NCBI GenBank assembly: GCA_945890485.1
Contig: CAMDCN010000020.1
Span: forward strand, 62,001-126,000
Reading direction: 5' to 3'
DNA: 64,000 nt
Origin: Candidatus Sulfopaludibacter sp. SbA3
GTDB lineage: Bacteria; Acidobacteriota; Terriglobia; Bryobacterales; Bryobacteraceae
Each line of letters begins with the position of its first letter. The first letter of the stretch is position 1. Shown here in pieces: positions 33,904 to 42,485 of this stretch. The position numbers and the translations under genes are program-made. The notes under the pieces were generated by a model. The model made no database searches. It was given only the letters and a program-made list of their open reading frames with translations, and was not told the origin of the DNA.

Positions 33904-34716
33904 CTAGCTCACTGTATCACCCGGACGGCCTTCGCGGGCAATGCCGCGTTTGGAGGAGCGGATGAAGTCGACGAGGTGTTGCGTGTGTTCGCCGGGGAGT
34001 TCGGTTTCAATGCGCGAGAGGGCATCGGCGAGCTTGAGGCCGGAGCGGTAAAGCAGCTTGTAGGCCTGCTTGAGCGGGGCGATGTCAGCCACCGTGAAGC
34101 CGGCGCGGCGGAGGCCGACGAGGTTCAGGCCGCGGGGCGCGATGTTGAATTCCGAGTAGAGGAAATAGGGCGGGGCGTCGAGGTTGACGCGAATGTTGCC
34201 GCCGATCATGGCGAGGCGGCCGATCTTTGAATACTGATGGATGCCGACTCCACCGGAGATGAAGGCGCGATCTTCGACGGTGACGTAGCCGGCGATGAGA
34301 GCGCAACTGGCAATGGTGCAGTGGGAGCCAATGGTCGAATTGTGAGCGATGTGGCCCGAGGTCATCACGTAGTTGTGGTCGCCGATGGTGGTGATGGATT
34401 CCGGTTTGGTGCCGCGGGAAATCGTGTAGTGCTCGCGGATTTTGTTGTGGTGGCCGATGGTGAGATAGGACCGATCGCCGGTAAAGGCCCGGTCGAGCGG
34501 GTCGGTGCCGAGGACCGTGTGGGCCGAGATTTCGTTGTGATCGCCGAGGGTGGTCCAGCGTTTGATGAAGACGTAGGGCTCGATGAGGCAGTGGGCGCCG
34601 ATCGAGACGTCCGACTCAATGAGGCAGAAATCGCCGATGACGGTTTGGGGGCCGATGTGGGCGTCGGGGTGTACGCGGGTGGTGGGGGCGATGCGCGCGG
34701 AGGGGTCGATGGCCAT
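33904..34716 (-). CDS. lpxA: UDP-N-acetylglucosamine O-acyltransferase LpxA (lipid A step 1)
   Basis: A 270-residue cytoplasmic left-handed beta-helix acyltransferase. Hexapeptide repeats fill about residues 1-190, with the catalytic His125 in GHIAHNSTIGSHC, followed by the C-terminal helical domain (VGLRRAGF ... EGRPGDTVS). It moves a 3-hydroxyacyl chain from ACP to UDP-GlcNAc. It heads an operon with the tolC-RND-MFP genes, tying lipid A synthesis to efflux genes, and it starts 25 bases from divergent lpxD. Confidence 0.93.
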   Translation of the reverse strand: MAIDPSARIAPTTRVHPDAHIGPQTVIGDFCLIESDVSIGAHCLIEPYVFIKRWTTLGDHNEISAHTVLGTDPLDRAFTGDRSYLTIGHHNKIREHYTISRGTKPESITTIGDHNYVMTSGHIAHNSTIGSHCTIASCALIAGYVTVEDRAFISGGVGIHQYSKIGRLAMIGGNIRVNLDAPPYFLYSEFNIAPRGLNLVGLRRAGFTVADIAPLKQAYKLLYRSGLKLADALSRIETELPGEHTQHLVDFIRSSKRGIAREGRPGDTVS

Positions 34717-34726
34717 TGAAGGTTAT

Positions 34727-34744
34727 CATAGCGTTCGAGCTATG
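34727..34744. promoter_or_regulatory. Inverted repeat between divergent lpxA and lpxD, covering the lpxD start
   Basis: CATAGC (34727-34732) and GCTATG (34739-34744) are exact inverse complements spaced by GTTCGA. The right arm holds the lpxD start codon. Only 25 bases separate the two start codons, so promoters of both genes must extend into coding sequence. The repeat could be a regulator site or an RNA hairpin at the lpxD start. Confidence 0.4.
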
Positions 34745-35761
34745 AAAGTACGCGAAATTGCAGGGATGCTGGGCGCCGAATGGGCGGGAGACGGCGAGCG
34801 GGAGATTACGGGCGCCGCGCCGCTCGAAGAGGCCGGGGCGGCGGAGTTGAGCTTCGTCGGCAACGCCAAGGGGGCGAAGGCGGCGGAGTCGACGAAGTCC
34901 GGTTGTTTGCTGGTGACTCCGGGGACGGAGTTGGGCGAGACGCGGATCTATGTGCCGCAGCCGCGGGGGGCGTTTGCCCGATGTCTGATGGCGTTGTATC
35001 CGCGGCGGCGGGCGGCGGCGGGGGTGCATCCGACGGCGGTGCTGGGCGAAGGCGTGGAGCTCGGCGAGGGCGTGAGCGTGGGGCCGCAGGCGAGCATCGG
35101 CGCGGGGACGAAGGTTGGCGCGGGCAGCGAGATTGGGGCCGGGTGCGCGGTGGGCGCTGGGGTGACGATCGGGCCGAACGCGCTGCTGCATGCGCGGGTG
35201 ACGATCTATGACGGGGTGACGATTGGGGCGCGGGCGGTGCTGCACTCCGGGTGCGTGGTTGGGGCCGATGGATTCGGCTTTGTGATGCACGAAGGACGAT
35301 ATCAGAAGTTCCCGCAGGTGGGGCGCGTGGAGATTGGCGATGACTTTGAGTTGGGGGCGAACGCTTGCATTGATCGCGCGGCGCTGGGCGTGACGCGGAT
35401 TGGGAATGGCGTGAAGCTCGACAACATGGTGCATATCGCGCATAACTGCCAGATTGGGAACCATGTCGTGATTGCGGCGCAGACGGGATTATCGGGCGGG
35501 GTGGTGGTGGAAGATTGCGCCATCATCGGCGGGCAGGTGGGCATTGGGGATAAGGCGCGAATTGAATCGAAGGCCGTGCTGGGAAGCGGATGCGGGGTGC
35601 TGACGTCGAAGATTGTGCATGGGAATCAGGTGGTGTGGGGGACGCCGGCGCGGCCATTGAAGGAGTATTTGACGCAGTTGGCGAACGTGGCGCGGATTGG
35701 GGATTTGAAAGCCGAAGTGAAAGAGTTGCGGGCGCGCGTGGAGGAACTATGCGGAAAGTGA
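34742..35761 (+). CDS. lpxD: UDP-3-O-acylglucosamine N-acyltransferase LpxD (lipid A step 3)
   Basis: Start at the ATG at 34742 (MKVREIAGML); the longer frame reads into the lpxA start on the other strand. 339 residues: an N-terminal uridine-binding domain (about 1-100), a left-handed beta-helix of hexapeptides (about 100-300), with NMVHIAHNCQIGNHV holding the catalytic histidine, and a C-terminal coiled helix (LKAEVKELRARVEELCGK). It adds the second acyl chain in lipid A synthesis. The next gene overlaps its end by 13 bases. Confidence 0.93.
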   Translation: MKVREIAGMLGAEWAGDGEREITGAAPLEEAGAAELSFVGNAKGAKAAESTKSGCLLVTPGTELGETRIYVPQPRGAFARCLMALYPRRRAAAGVHPTAVLGEGVELGEGVSVGPQASIGAGTKVGAGSEIGAGCAVGAGVTIGPNALLHARVTIYDGVTIGARAVLHSGCVVGADGFGFVMHEGRYQKFPQVGRVEIGDDFELGANACIDRAALGVTRIGNGVKLDNMVHIAHNCQIGNHVVIAAQTGLSGGVVVEDCAIIGGQVGIGDKARIESKAVLGSGCGVLTSKIVHGNQVVWGTPARPLKEYLTQLANVARIGDLKAEVKELRARVEELCGK

Positions 35762-37410
35762 TGATATTGGCCGCGGCGATGGCCACCGGACTGGCGGCGC
35801 AAGAGTTCGATCTGGTCGTGTACGGCGGCACGGCGGGCGGGGTAATGACAGCGGTCTCCGCGGCACGGCATGGATTGAAGACAGTGCTGCTCGAACCGGG
35901 GAACCACGTCGGCGGCATGGTGACCGGTGGCCTGTCCGGGACAGACATGGGGAAGGGCGAAGTGATTGGCGGGATGGCGCTGGAGTTTTACTGGCGCATG
36001 GGGAAGCACTATGAGATGGACCGCCATTTGCAGCAGGTGGCGTGGATGCCGGAGCCGGGGGCGGGCGAAAAAGTGATGCGCCAGATGCTGGCGGATGCCA
36101 AGGTGACGGTGCTCTTTCAGCACCGGCTCGTGGAGAAGACCGGTGTCCGGAAGCGTGGCGCGCGCGTGACTGAAGTAGTGATGGAGAATGGCGCCCGGTT
36201 CCAGGCGAAAGTGTTTGCCGACTGCAGCTACGAGGGCGACCTGATGGCGCAGGCGGGGGTCTCCTATACATACGGGCGAGAGGGGCAGAGAGATTATGGC
36301 GAGTCCTTGGCGGGGGTGCTGGCTCACACGCGGAACCACAATTTCGCCGTCGATATTCCGGCGCGGGACGCGAACGGAAAGCTGCTGCCCGAGGTCTCGG
36401 CCGAGCCGCGCGGTGAGCCGGGGAGCGGCGACAAGAAGATTCAGGCTTACAACTTTCGCGTGATCGCGACCAAGGTGCCGGCGAACCGGGTGCCGTGGCC
36501 GAAACCGGCGAACTACGACCCGGCGCGGTTCGAATTGCTGGCTCGGTATTTGACGGCCATGACGGGATTCATGGGTCGGGCGCTGACGATGAACGAAGTG
36601 GGCCTGATTCGCATCATCCCGAACGGAAAGGCGGACCTGAACAATCGCGGCGGCTTCTCGACGGACTACATCGGAAAGAACTACGAGTATCCGGAAGGGA
36701 GCTATGCTGTCCGGGCGCGCATCTGGCAGGAGCATGTCGACTACCAGCAGGGCTTCTACTACTTTCTGGCGAACGATCCGCGGGTGCCGGCGGCGTTGCA
36801 GGCCGAAGCGCGGGAGTGGGGGCTGGCGAAAGATGAGTTCACCGATACCGGGCATTGGCCGAATCAACTCTATGTCCGTGAGGCCCGGAGGATGGTCGGG
36901 GGATTCGTCGCGACCCAGAAGGACCTGCAGACAGAGCGAACGAAGCCGGATGTGATTGGCATGGGCAGCTACAACTCCGATTCGCACAACGTGCAGCGGC
37001 ATATCTCACCCGAAGGATTCGTAGTCAACGAAGGCAACGTGGAGGTGCCGGTGCAGCCGTATCAGATCCCCTACCGCGTGCTGGTTCCGAAGGCGAGCGA
37101 GGCGGAGAACCTGCTGGTGCCCGTGTGTTTCTCGGCCAGCCATGTTGCCTATTCAAGCCTGCGCATGGAGCCGCAGTACATGATTCTGGGCCATGCGGCG
37201 GGTGTGGCGGCGGCGCTGGCGGTGAAGAACGGGGTCAGCGTGCAAGCGGTGCCCTTGGCTGACCTGCAGAAGACCCTGCTCGACGAAGGCGGGATCTTTG
37301 AGCAGGGCGTGGAGATTCAGCTCAAAGCACTCGGACGGATCCGGACAAGGTTTCAGCCGGTGACCCCGCCGAGCAAGGCGCCGTGGGCGCGGCCGGAACC
37401 GAAGCGTTAG
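35749..37410 (+). CDS. Secreted FAD-dependent oxidoreductase (FAD_oxidored family)
   Basis: Start at the ATG at 35749, giving a signal peptide (MRKVMILAAAMATGLAAQ). About 553 residues. The FAD Rossmann motif VYGGTAGGVMTAVSAARHG comes directly after the signal, and VGGMVTGGLSGTDMG follows, as in the PF12831-type oxidoreductases. The C-terminal FAD contact is LGHAAGVAAALAVKNG. The substrate is unknown; export with FAD suggests Tat or an unusual Sec route, though no twin-arginine motif is seen. Its stop overlaps the stop of the convergent kinase (TTAG). Confidence 0.87.
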   Translation: MRKVMILAAAMATGLAAQEFDLVVYGGTAGGVMTAVSAARHGLKTVLLEPGNHVGGMVTGGLSGTDMGKGEVIGGMALEFYWRMGKHYEMDRHLQQVAWMPEPGAGEKVMRQMLADAKVTVLFQHRLVEKTGVRKRGARVTEVVMENGARFQAKVFADCSYEGDLMAQAGVSYTYGREGQRDYGESLAGVLAHTRNHNFAVDIPARDANGKLLPEVSAEPRGEPGSGDKKIQAYNFRVIATKVPANRVPWPKPANYDPARFELLARYLTAMTGFMGRALTMNEVGLIRIIPNGKADLNNRGGFSTDYIGKNYEYPEGSYAVRARIWQEHVDYQQGFYYFLANDPRVPAALQAEAREWGLAKDEFTDTGHWPNQLYVREARRMVGGFVATQKDLQTERTKPDVIGMGSYNSDSHNVQRHISPEGFVVNEGNVEVPVQPYQIPYRVLVPKASEAENLLVPVCFSASHVAYSSLRMEPQYMILGHAAGVAAALAVKNGVSVQAVPLADLQKTLLDEGGIFEQGVEIQLKALGRIRTRFQPVTPPSKAPWARPEPKR

Positions 37411-38123
37411 AGCGGGAGTTCGACGCTCAGAGAGACTTGGTCGTCCGGCCCGGTGGAGAGTTGGCAGGTCCCTCCGTGTGCTTCGGCGATACGGCGGACG
37501 CTGGCCAACCCGAGCCCCGCAGCGGCGGCCGGATGGTCGGCAAACGGAGTGAACAGGTCTTCGGGGCAGGGGATGTCGAGATGAGGAGCAGTCGTCGCAA
37601 AGCGCAGAATGGCGCTCGCTCCTTCGACGTAGGTCGAGACTTCGACCGCATGCGCTCGGCGGCTGGCACGGAGGCAGAAACGCAGGGCGGTGGAGATGAG
37701 ATGGTGGATTTGCGTTAGGTCGAAGTTGAGCAGCGGGAAGGGATCGGCGAGATCAATAGCAATCGCATTTTGATCGAGAGTAGCAAGGCGGCTGAGGCAC
37801 TCGGCCAGCGCCTCGTGTAAATCGTGGCGCTCGAGCCGGGCGGGTGCGGCCTGCAGGAAGTGAATGGCGTCGGAAAGGATGGAACCGGATTGCTCGATGA
37901 GTTGCCGCAGCTTTTCAATCTGCAGCCGGGTCCGAGGGTCGTCGGTGACGGTGAGTTGGAGGTAGTAGACGATCGCCTCCATCGCACTGAGCGGTTGGCG
38001 AAGTTCATGGGCGACCTGCCCCACAATGGCAGCGGTGTCCCCCGTCCGAGTATCGGTTTCGGTAAGCAACAAAGGGTTAGTGTAGCGCGAGGACGGCTGA
38101 CAATCCGGGGCGGAAATGTTCAT
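37407..38123 (-). CDS. Orphan histidine-kinase-like protein with degenerate ATP site
   Basis: A 238-residue soluble protein with no membrane helix or sensor domain. The phospho-acceptor box is intact (VAHELRQPLSAME, His39). The N-box is eroded: ISTALRFCLRAS at 143-154 has no asparagine. No D-x-G-x-G (G1) box is found in FATTAPHLDIP. The G2 glycines GLGLASVRRIAEAHGG (203-218) remain. It may act as a phosphotransfer or phosphatase partner rather than a kinase. No response regulator is adjacent. Confidence 0.75.
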   Translation of the reverse strand: MNISAPDCQPSSRYTNPLLLTETDTRTGDTAAIVGQVAHELRQPLSAMEAIVYYLQLTVTDDPRTRLQIEKLRQLIEQSGSILSDAIHFLQAAPARLERHDLHEALAECLSRLATLDQNAIAIDLADPFPLLNFDLTQIHHLISTALRFCLRASRRAHAVEVSTYVEGASAILRFATTAPHLDIPCPEDLFTPFADHPAAAAGLGLASVRRIAEAHGGTCQLSTGPDDQVSLSVELPL

Positions 38124-38136
38124 GGAAAAAGCCGGA

Positions 38137-39576
38137 TTACTTCAGCTTTTCCGCAAGAATCGCGTTGACGGTGGCCGGGTTTGCCTGTCCGCGCGACTGC
38201 TTCATCACCTGGCCGACCAGGAAGCCGATGACCGTGGTTTTGCCGCCCTTATACTGCTCCACCTGCTTCGGGTTGGAGGCGATAATCTCGTCGACGATCT
38301 TCTCTAGGGCGCCGGTGTCGCTGATCTGCTTCAGGCCTTCGCGTTCGGCGATCACAGAGGGGGAGTCGCCAGTCGCGTACATCTTCGGGAAGATCTCTTT
38401 AGCGAGTTTGCCGGAGAGTTCACCCGTGGTGATGAGCGTAATGAGTTCGCCAATATGTTCGGCCGGGATGGGCGATTCAGGGATCTCTTTGCCGTCGGCT
38501 TTTAGGAGGCCGGCGAGGTCGCCTACCACCCAGTTGGCGGCCTGTTTGGGATCGGAGGAGGCGCGGGCGGCGCGTTCAAAGTAGTCGGCGGTATCGCGCG
38601 AGGAGGTAAGAATCTGGGCGTCGTAATCGCGCAGGCCGTATTCGTTGATGAACCGGGCGCGGCGCGCCTGCGGGAGCTCCGGCATGGACGCTTTCAACTG
38701 GGTGAGCCATTCCTGGCTGACGTGCACCGGGATAAGGTCGGGCTCGGGGAAGTACCGGTAGTCGTGGGCCTCTTCCTTCGAGCGCATGGAGATGGTTTCG
38801 CCGAGATCGGGGTTGAACAGGCGCGTTTCCTGGATGACGCGACCGCCGGATTCGAGGATCTCGACCTGGCGCTCCATCTCATATTCGATGGCCTGTTTCA
38901 GGAAGCGGAAGGAGTTGAGGTTCTTCACCTCGGCGCGGGTGCCGAACTTCTCAGCGCCCTTCAGGCGCATGGAGACGTTGGCGTCGCAGCGAAGGTGGCC
39001 CTTCTCCATATCGCAGGCGGAAACTTCCGCGAAAACAAGGGCCTGGCGGACTTCGTTGAAGTACTCGACGGCCTCATCGGAACTGCGGATATCGGGCTCC
39101 GAGACGATTTCGATGAGCGGGGTGCCGGATCGGTTGAGGTCGACATAGGTGAAGCGGTCGGAGTCTTTGAAGCCGTCATGGACGGACTTGCCGGCGTCGT
39201 CTTCCATATGAACGCGGGTGATGCCGATGCGTTTCGTTTCGCCGTTCACGTGGACGTCGAGGTGGCCTGCGAGGGCGAGCGGCTTATCAAACTGCGAGAT
39301 CTGGTAGCCCTTGGGGAGGTCCGGGTAGAAATAGTTCTTGCGGGCGAAGACCGATTCCGGTTGCACGGCGCAGTTCAGCGCGATGGCGCCTTTGGCTCCG
39401 AGTTCGACGGCGCCGCGGCTGAGCACGGGCAGCGCGCCGGGTAGGCCGAGGCAGACGGGGCAGACGTTGGTATTGGGCTGCGCGCCGAAGCTGGTGGGGC
39501 AGGAACAGAAGATTTTGGTGCGCGTGCTGAGCTGCGCGTGCACTTCGAGGCCGATGACCACCTCGTATTTCGCCAT
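38137..39576 (-). CDS. gatB: Aspartyl/glutamyl-tRNA amidotransferase subunit B
   Basis: About 479 residues from MAKYEVVIGLEVHAQL, the standard GatB start; the ATG five codons earlier (39591) is also possible. Seen: metal-site CSCP...NVCPVCLGLPG near the N-terminus, the kinase core (RKNYFYPDLPKGYQISQ, CDANVSMR), and the C-terminal YqeY-like tail ending PATVNAILAEKLK. It activates Glu-tRNA(Gln)/Asp-tRNA(Asn) for amidation as part of GatCAB. gatA and gatC are not in this window. A TATACT -10 element lies at 39603-39598. Confidence 0.95.
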   Translation of the reverse strand: MAKYEVVIGLEVHAQLSTRTKIFCSCPTSFGAQPNTNVCPVCLGLPGALPVLSRGAVELGAKGAIALNCAVQPESVFARKNYFYPDLPKGYQISQFDKPLALAGHLDVHVNGETKRIGITRVHMEDDAGKSVHDGFKDSDRFTYVDLNRSGTPLIEIVSEPDIRSSDEAVEYFNEVRQALVFAEVSACDMEKGHLRCDANVSMRLKGAEKFGTRAEVKNLNSFRFLKQAIEYEMERQVEILESGGRVIQETRLFNPDLGETISMRSKEEAHDYRYFPEPDLIPVHVSQEWLTQLKASMPELPQARRARFINEYGLRDYDAQILTSSRDTADYFERAARASSDPKQAANWVVGDLAGLLKADGKEIPESPIPAEHIGELITLITTGELSGKLAKEIFPKMYATGDSPSVIAEREGLKQISDTGALEKIVDEIIASNPKQVEQYKGGKTTVIGFLVGQVMKQSRGQANPATVNAILAEKLK

Positions 39577-39597
39577 CACATCCGGAGACATCTTCTT

Positions 39598-39603
39598 AGT
39601 ATA
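39598..39603 (-). promoter_or_regulatory. -10 element (TATACT) for gatB
   Basis: A near-consensus -10 hexamer ends 6 bases before the ATG at 39591. Transcription would start at or next to that ATG, giving either a leaderless message (start 39591) or a 15-base leader (start 39576). No strong -35 is visible. Confidence 0.35.
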
Positions 39604-39631
39604 TTCGCCGGGATCTGGCAGACTGGGGAAA

Positions 39632-41275
39632 ATGCGGATCGTCGTATGTTTTCTCGTGGCGCTGGGAGCCTTCGGCGCGGATCTGGTGATCCGGAACGGC
39701 CGCGTGTGGACAGGCGACGAAACGAAGCCATTCGCTTCGACTGTGGTGATGCGGGACGGGCGAATCGCGGCCGTGGGTGGCGACGACCTGCCGGCGCCGG
39801 CCGGGGCGACGGTGATCGACGCCAAAGGGCGGCTGGTTACGCCGGGCTTCAATGATGCGCACCTGCATTTTCTGGGCGGGGCGCTGGGCCTGCGGGAGAT
39901 CGACCTGACGGGGATCTGCACTTTGGAGACGATCCAGAAGGCGGTCGGCGACTTCGTCGCGAAGAATCCGGGGACGGGGTGGGTGACGGGACGGGGGTGG
40001 GAGTATCTGTGCTTTCCGGGCGGGAAGTTGCCAGTAAAAGAGTGGCTGGATGCCGTCGTGAAGGATCGGCCGGTGTTTATCAGCGCCTACGACGGGCATA
40101 CGGCGTGGGTGAATTCGAAGGCGCTGGCGGTGGCCGGGGTGACGGCGGCGACCGAGTACAAGGGCTTCGGCGAAGTCGTGAAGGACGCGGCCGGCGAGCC
40201 TGCGGGAGCGCTAAAAGAGGGTGCGCAAGGGTTGGTGCGGAAGTTTGTGCCGCAGCCGGACCGGGCGAGGAACCTGCAAGCGATGGCCGACGGCATGCCA
40301 CTGCTGGCGCGCCTGGGCATTACCAGCATGCAGAACGCGAGCGGCGATGAGGAAACGATCTCGCTGTTTGAGGTTTTCGCCAAGGCGGGGAGCTTAACCG
40401 TGCGGACGGCGATTGCGCCGAGCGTGGGCCCGCTGACGGACGAGGCGACGATCCGGGATTGGGCGGCAAAGAAGAGCCGGTTCAGCGGGCCAACACTGCG
40501 GGTGGCAGCGATCAAACTGATGATGGACGGGGTGATCGAGTCACACACGGCGGCCATGCTGGAGCCGTATTCGAATAAACCGGGCGAGGTCGGCAAGGCC
40601 GTCTGGACGCAGACGAAGTTCAATTCGACGGTGGCTCTGGCCGATAAACTCGGCTTGCAGATCTACACCCATGCGATCGGCGACCGGGCGGTGCGAATGG
40701 CTTTGGACGGCTATGAAAATGCCCGCAAGATGAACGGTGTACGCGATTCTCGCTTCCGGATTGAGCACATCGAAACGCTCGCTGACGCCGATCTCGCGCG
40801 GTTCGCAAGGCTCGGGGTGTTGCCGTCGATGGAGCCGATCCACGCCGACCCCGGAACCGTTGAGGTTTGGTCCCACGCCATCGGCCCGAAGCGGCTGCCG
40901 AACTCTTTCGCGTGGCGAAGTCTGGAGAGGGCCGGGGCGAGGCTTGTCTTCTCGAGCGACTGGCCGGCGTCGATCAGCCTGGACCCGATCCGCGGAATCC
41001 ACAATGCGGTGAACCGGAAGACGGTGACCGGCTTGCCCGCCGGAGGCTGGCTGCCGGAGCAGCGAGTGAGCGTTGAAACAGCGCTACGAGCCTACACGGT
41101 GAACGGGGCGTACGCGAGCTTCGAGGAGGGCCTGAAGGGGCAGATCAAACCGGGGATGCTGGCCGATATCGTGATCCTCTCGCAGGACCTGTTCCGCATT
41201 CCGCCGGGCGAGATTCATAAAACGCGGGTGGACTTGACGATCTTTGATGGCCGCGTGCTTTACACGCGCAACTAA
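39632..41275 (+). CDS. Secreted amidohydrolase (amidohydrolase-3/YtcJ-like family)
   Basis: Start at the ATG at 39632, giving a signal peptide (MRIVVCFLVALGAFGA); the longer frame reads backwards through gatB. About 547 residues. The metal-binding N-terminal motif is NDAHLHFLGG, and further ligands are in YTHAIGDRAV and RIEHIETL, with the C-terminal aspartate in FSSDWPAS. Members hydrolyse amide or ester bonds of varied substrates. Export makes a nutrient-scavenging role likely. Divergent from gatB. Confidence 0.9.
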   Translation: MRIVVCFLVALGAFGADLVIRNGRVWTGDETKPFASTVVMRDGRIAAVGGDDLPAPAGATVIDAKGRLVTPGFNDAHLHFLGGALGLREIDLTGICTLETIQKAVGDFVAKNPGTGWVTGRGWEYLCFPGGKLPVKEWLDAVVKDRPVFISAYDGHTAWVNSKALAVAGVTAATEYKGFGEVVKDAAGEPAGALKEGAQGLVRKFVPQPDRARNLQAMADGMPLLARLGITSMQNASGDEETISLFEVFAKAGSLTVRTAIAPSVGPLTDEATIRDWAAKKSRFSGPTLRVAAIKLMMDGVIESHTAAMLEPYSNKPGEVGKAVWTQTKFNSTVALADKLGLQIYTHAIGDRAVRMALDGYENARKMNGVRDSRFRIEHIETLADADLARFARLGVLPSMEPIHADPGTVEVWSHAIGPKRLPNSFAWRSLERAGARLVFSSDWPASISLDPIRGIHNAVNRKTVTGLPAGGWLPEQRVSVETALRAYTVNGAYASFEEGLKGQIKPGMLADIVILSQDLFRIPPGEIHKTRVDLTIFDGRVLYTRN

Positions 41276-41293
41276 AAACAAGAGATAAACTTT

Positions 41294-41321
41294 TTGTTTG
41301 GCTGAAACGTCCCGCTAAAAT
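41294..41321 (+). promoter_or_regulatory. Candidate promoter of the tol-pal operon
   Basis: TTGTTT (41294-41299) and TAAAAT (41316-41321) are spaced by 16 bases and sit in an AT-rich stretch. The expected start is near 41328, leaving a leader of about 12 bases that holds GGAGA. Confidence 0.45.
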
Positions 41322-41339
41322 GGAAGACTGGAGACTTTG

Positions 41340-42035
41340 TTGATCGTAACCTTAATCCTGACCGCTGTTGCGCCCCCGGCCGGGCCTAGCTGGTGGAGCA
41401 TCATCAGCTCCGACAACCCGATTTCGTTGGCCGTGCTGGCGATGCTGGTGGCCGCGTCCTTGTTCTCCTGGACGATCGTCTTTCAAAAATTCGGTCGCTT
41501 GAAGAAGGCAACCGACGAGAACGGCAAATTTCTGCGGACGTTCCGCAAGGCGCCGGATGTGAACGTCATCACGGCATCGTGCGAACAATATCCGACGGCG
41601 CCGGTCGTCGGCGTGTTCGATGCGGGATGGGCGGAAGTGGACCGCCAGTTGCGCGGGAAAGGAAAGCTGACGAATCGGACGGCGATTGAAAGGAGCCTGC
41701 AGATTGGGATCAGCCAGGAAATCAGCGAGCTCGAAACGAACTTGAACTGGCTCGCGACCATTGCCGCGATTACGCCGTTCATCGGGCTGTTCGGCACGGT
41801 GCTGGGAATCATCGATGCGTTTCAGGCATTGAGTTCGGCGGGTAGCGCGAGCTTGCGTGCGGTTGGGCCGGGCATCGCGGCGGCGCTGGTGGCAACGGCT
41901 GCTGGCTTGGCGGCGGCTATTCCAGCAGCTATCTTCTACAACTATTTTGGAGCTTCGGTGCGCGAGATCGGCGCGCGGCTCGAGGATTTTTCGCTCGAGT
42001 TCCTGAATATGGTGGAACGCGCGTACGAGGGCTAA
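41340..42035 (+). CDS. tolQ: TolQ/ExbB-type proton-channel protein
   Basis: The start is TTG at 41340, 7 bases after a GGAGA ribosome site; no ATG is available. 231 residues with three membrane helices (about 28-48, 140-165, 178-200) and the MotA/TolQ/ExbB core TPFIGLFGTVLGIIDAF. With TolR it uses the proton gradient to drive the Tol system at the inner membrane. First gene of a six-gene tol-pal cluster. Confidence 0.93.
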   Translation: MIVTLILTAVAPPAGPSWWSIISSDNPISLAVLAMLVAASLFSWTIVFQKFGRLKKATDENGKFLRTFRKAPDVNVITASCEQYPTAPVVGVFDAGWAEVDRQLRGKGKLTNRTAIERSLQIGISQEISELETNLNWLATIAAITPFIGLFGTVLGIIDAFQALSSAGSASLRAVGPGIAAALVATAAGLAAAIPAAIFYNYFGASVREIGARLEDFSLEFLNMVERAYEG

Positions 42036-42038
42036 CCG

Positions 42039-42485
42039 ATGGCATTTTCAATGGGAAGTCGGGGCGGGCGCGGATCGCGGTTTCGGGGTTCGACCTCGGC
42101 CTTAGCCGAGATCAACATCATTCCGCTGGTGGACGTAGTGCTCGTATTGCTGATCATTTTCATGCTGACGGCACATGTAATGGAGTTCGGCCTGGAAGTG
42201 GACGTGCCGAAGGTGAAGCAGGTGCGGCAATCGGCCGAGGACCTGCCGGTGGTCACCATCACACGCGAAGGCGAGATGCAGCTCAATGAGAAGGCCGTGA
42301 ATATTAATGAGCTCGGCGATGTGATCAAGCTGCGCTTCCCCGGGCAGAAGGCGGTCTACGTGCGCGCGGACAAGGCAACGCCGTGGGATCCGATTGCGCA
42401 AGTGGTGTCGCAACTCGGCGAAGCGAAGCTGGACGTGCGGATGGTGACCCAGCCGGTGGACGAAGCCGGCCGCAGGAAACGATGA
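42039..42485 (+). CDS. tolR: TolR/ExbD-type protein
   Basis: A 148-residue protein with one N-terminal membrane helix (about 26-46) carrying the key aspartate in INIIPLVDVVLVLLIIFML, and a periplasmic domain. It begins 3 bases after tolQ and partners it as stator or proton channel. The tolA/tonB start overlaps its stop (ATGA). Confidence 0.93.
   Translation: MAFSMGSRGGRGSRFRGSTSALAEINIIPLVDVVLVLLIIFMLTAHVMEFGLEVDVPKVKQVRQSAEDLPVVTITREGEMQLNEKAVNINELGDVIKLRFPGQKAVYVRADKATPWDPIAQVVSQLGEAKLDVRMVTQPVDEAGRRKR

Noticed and set aside
32428-34230. 600-codon plus-strand frame
   Set aside because: It is antisense to the tolC-type gene and lpxA, both well supported. The product is Gly-rich shadow text.
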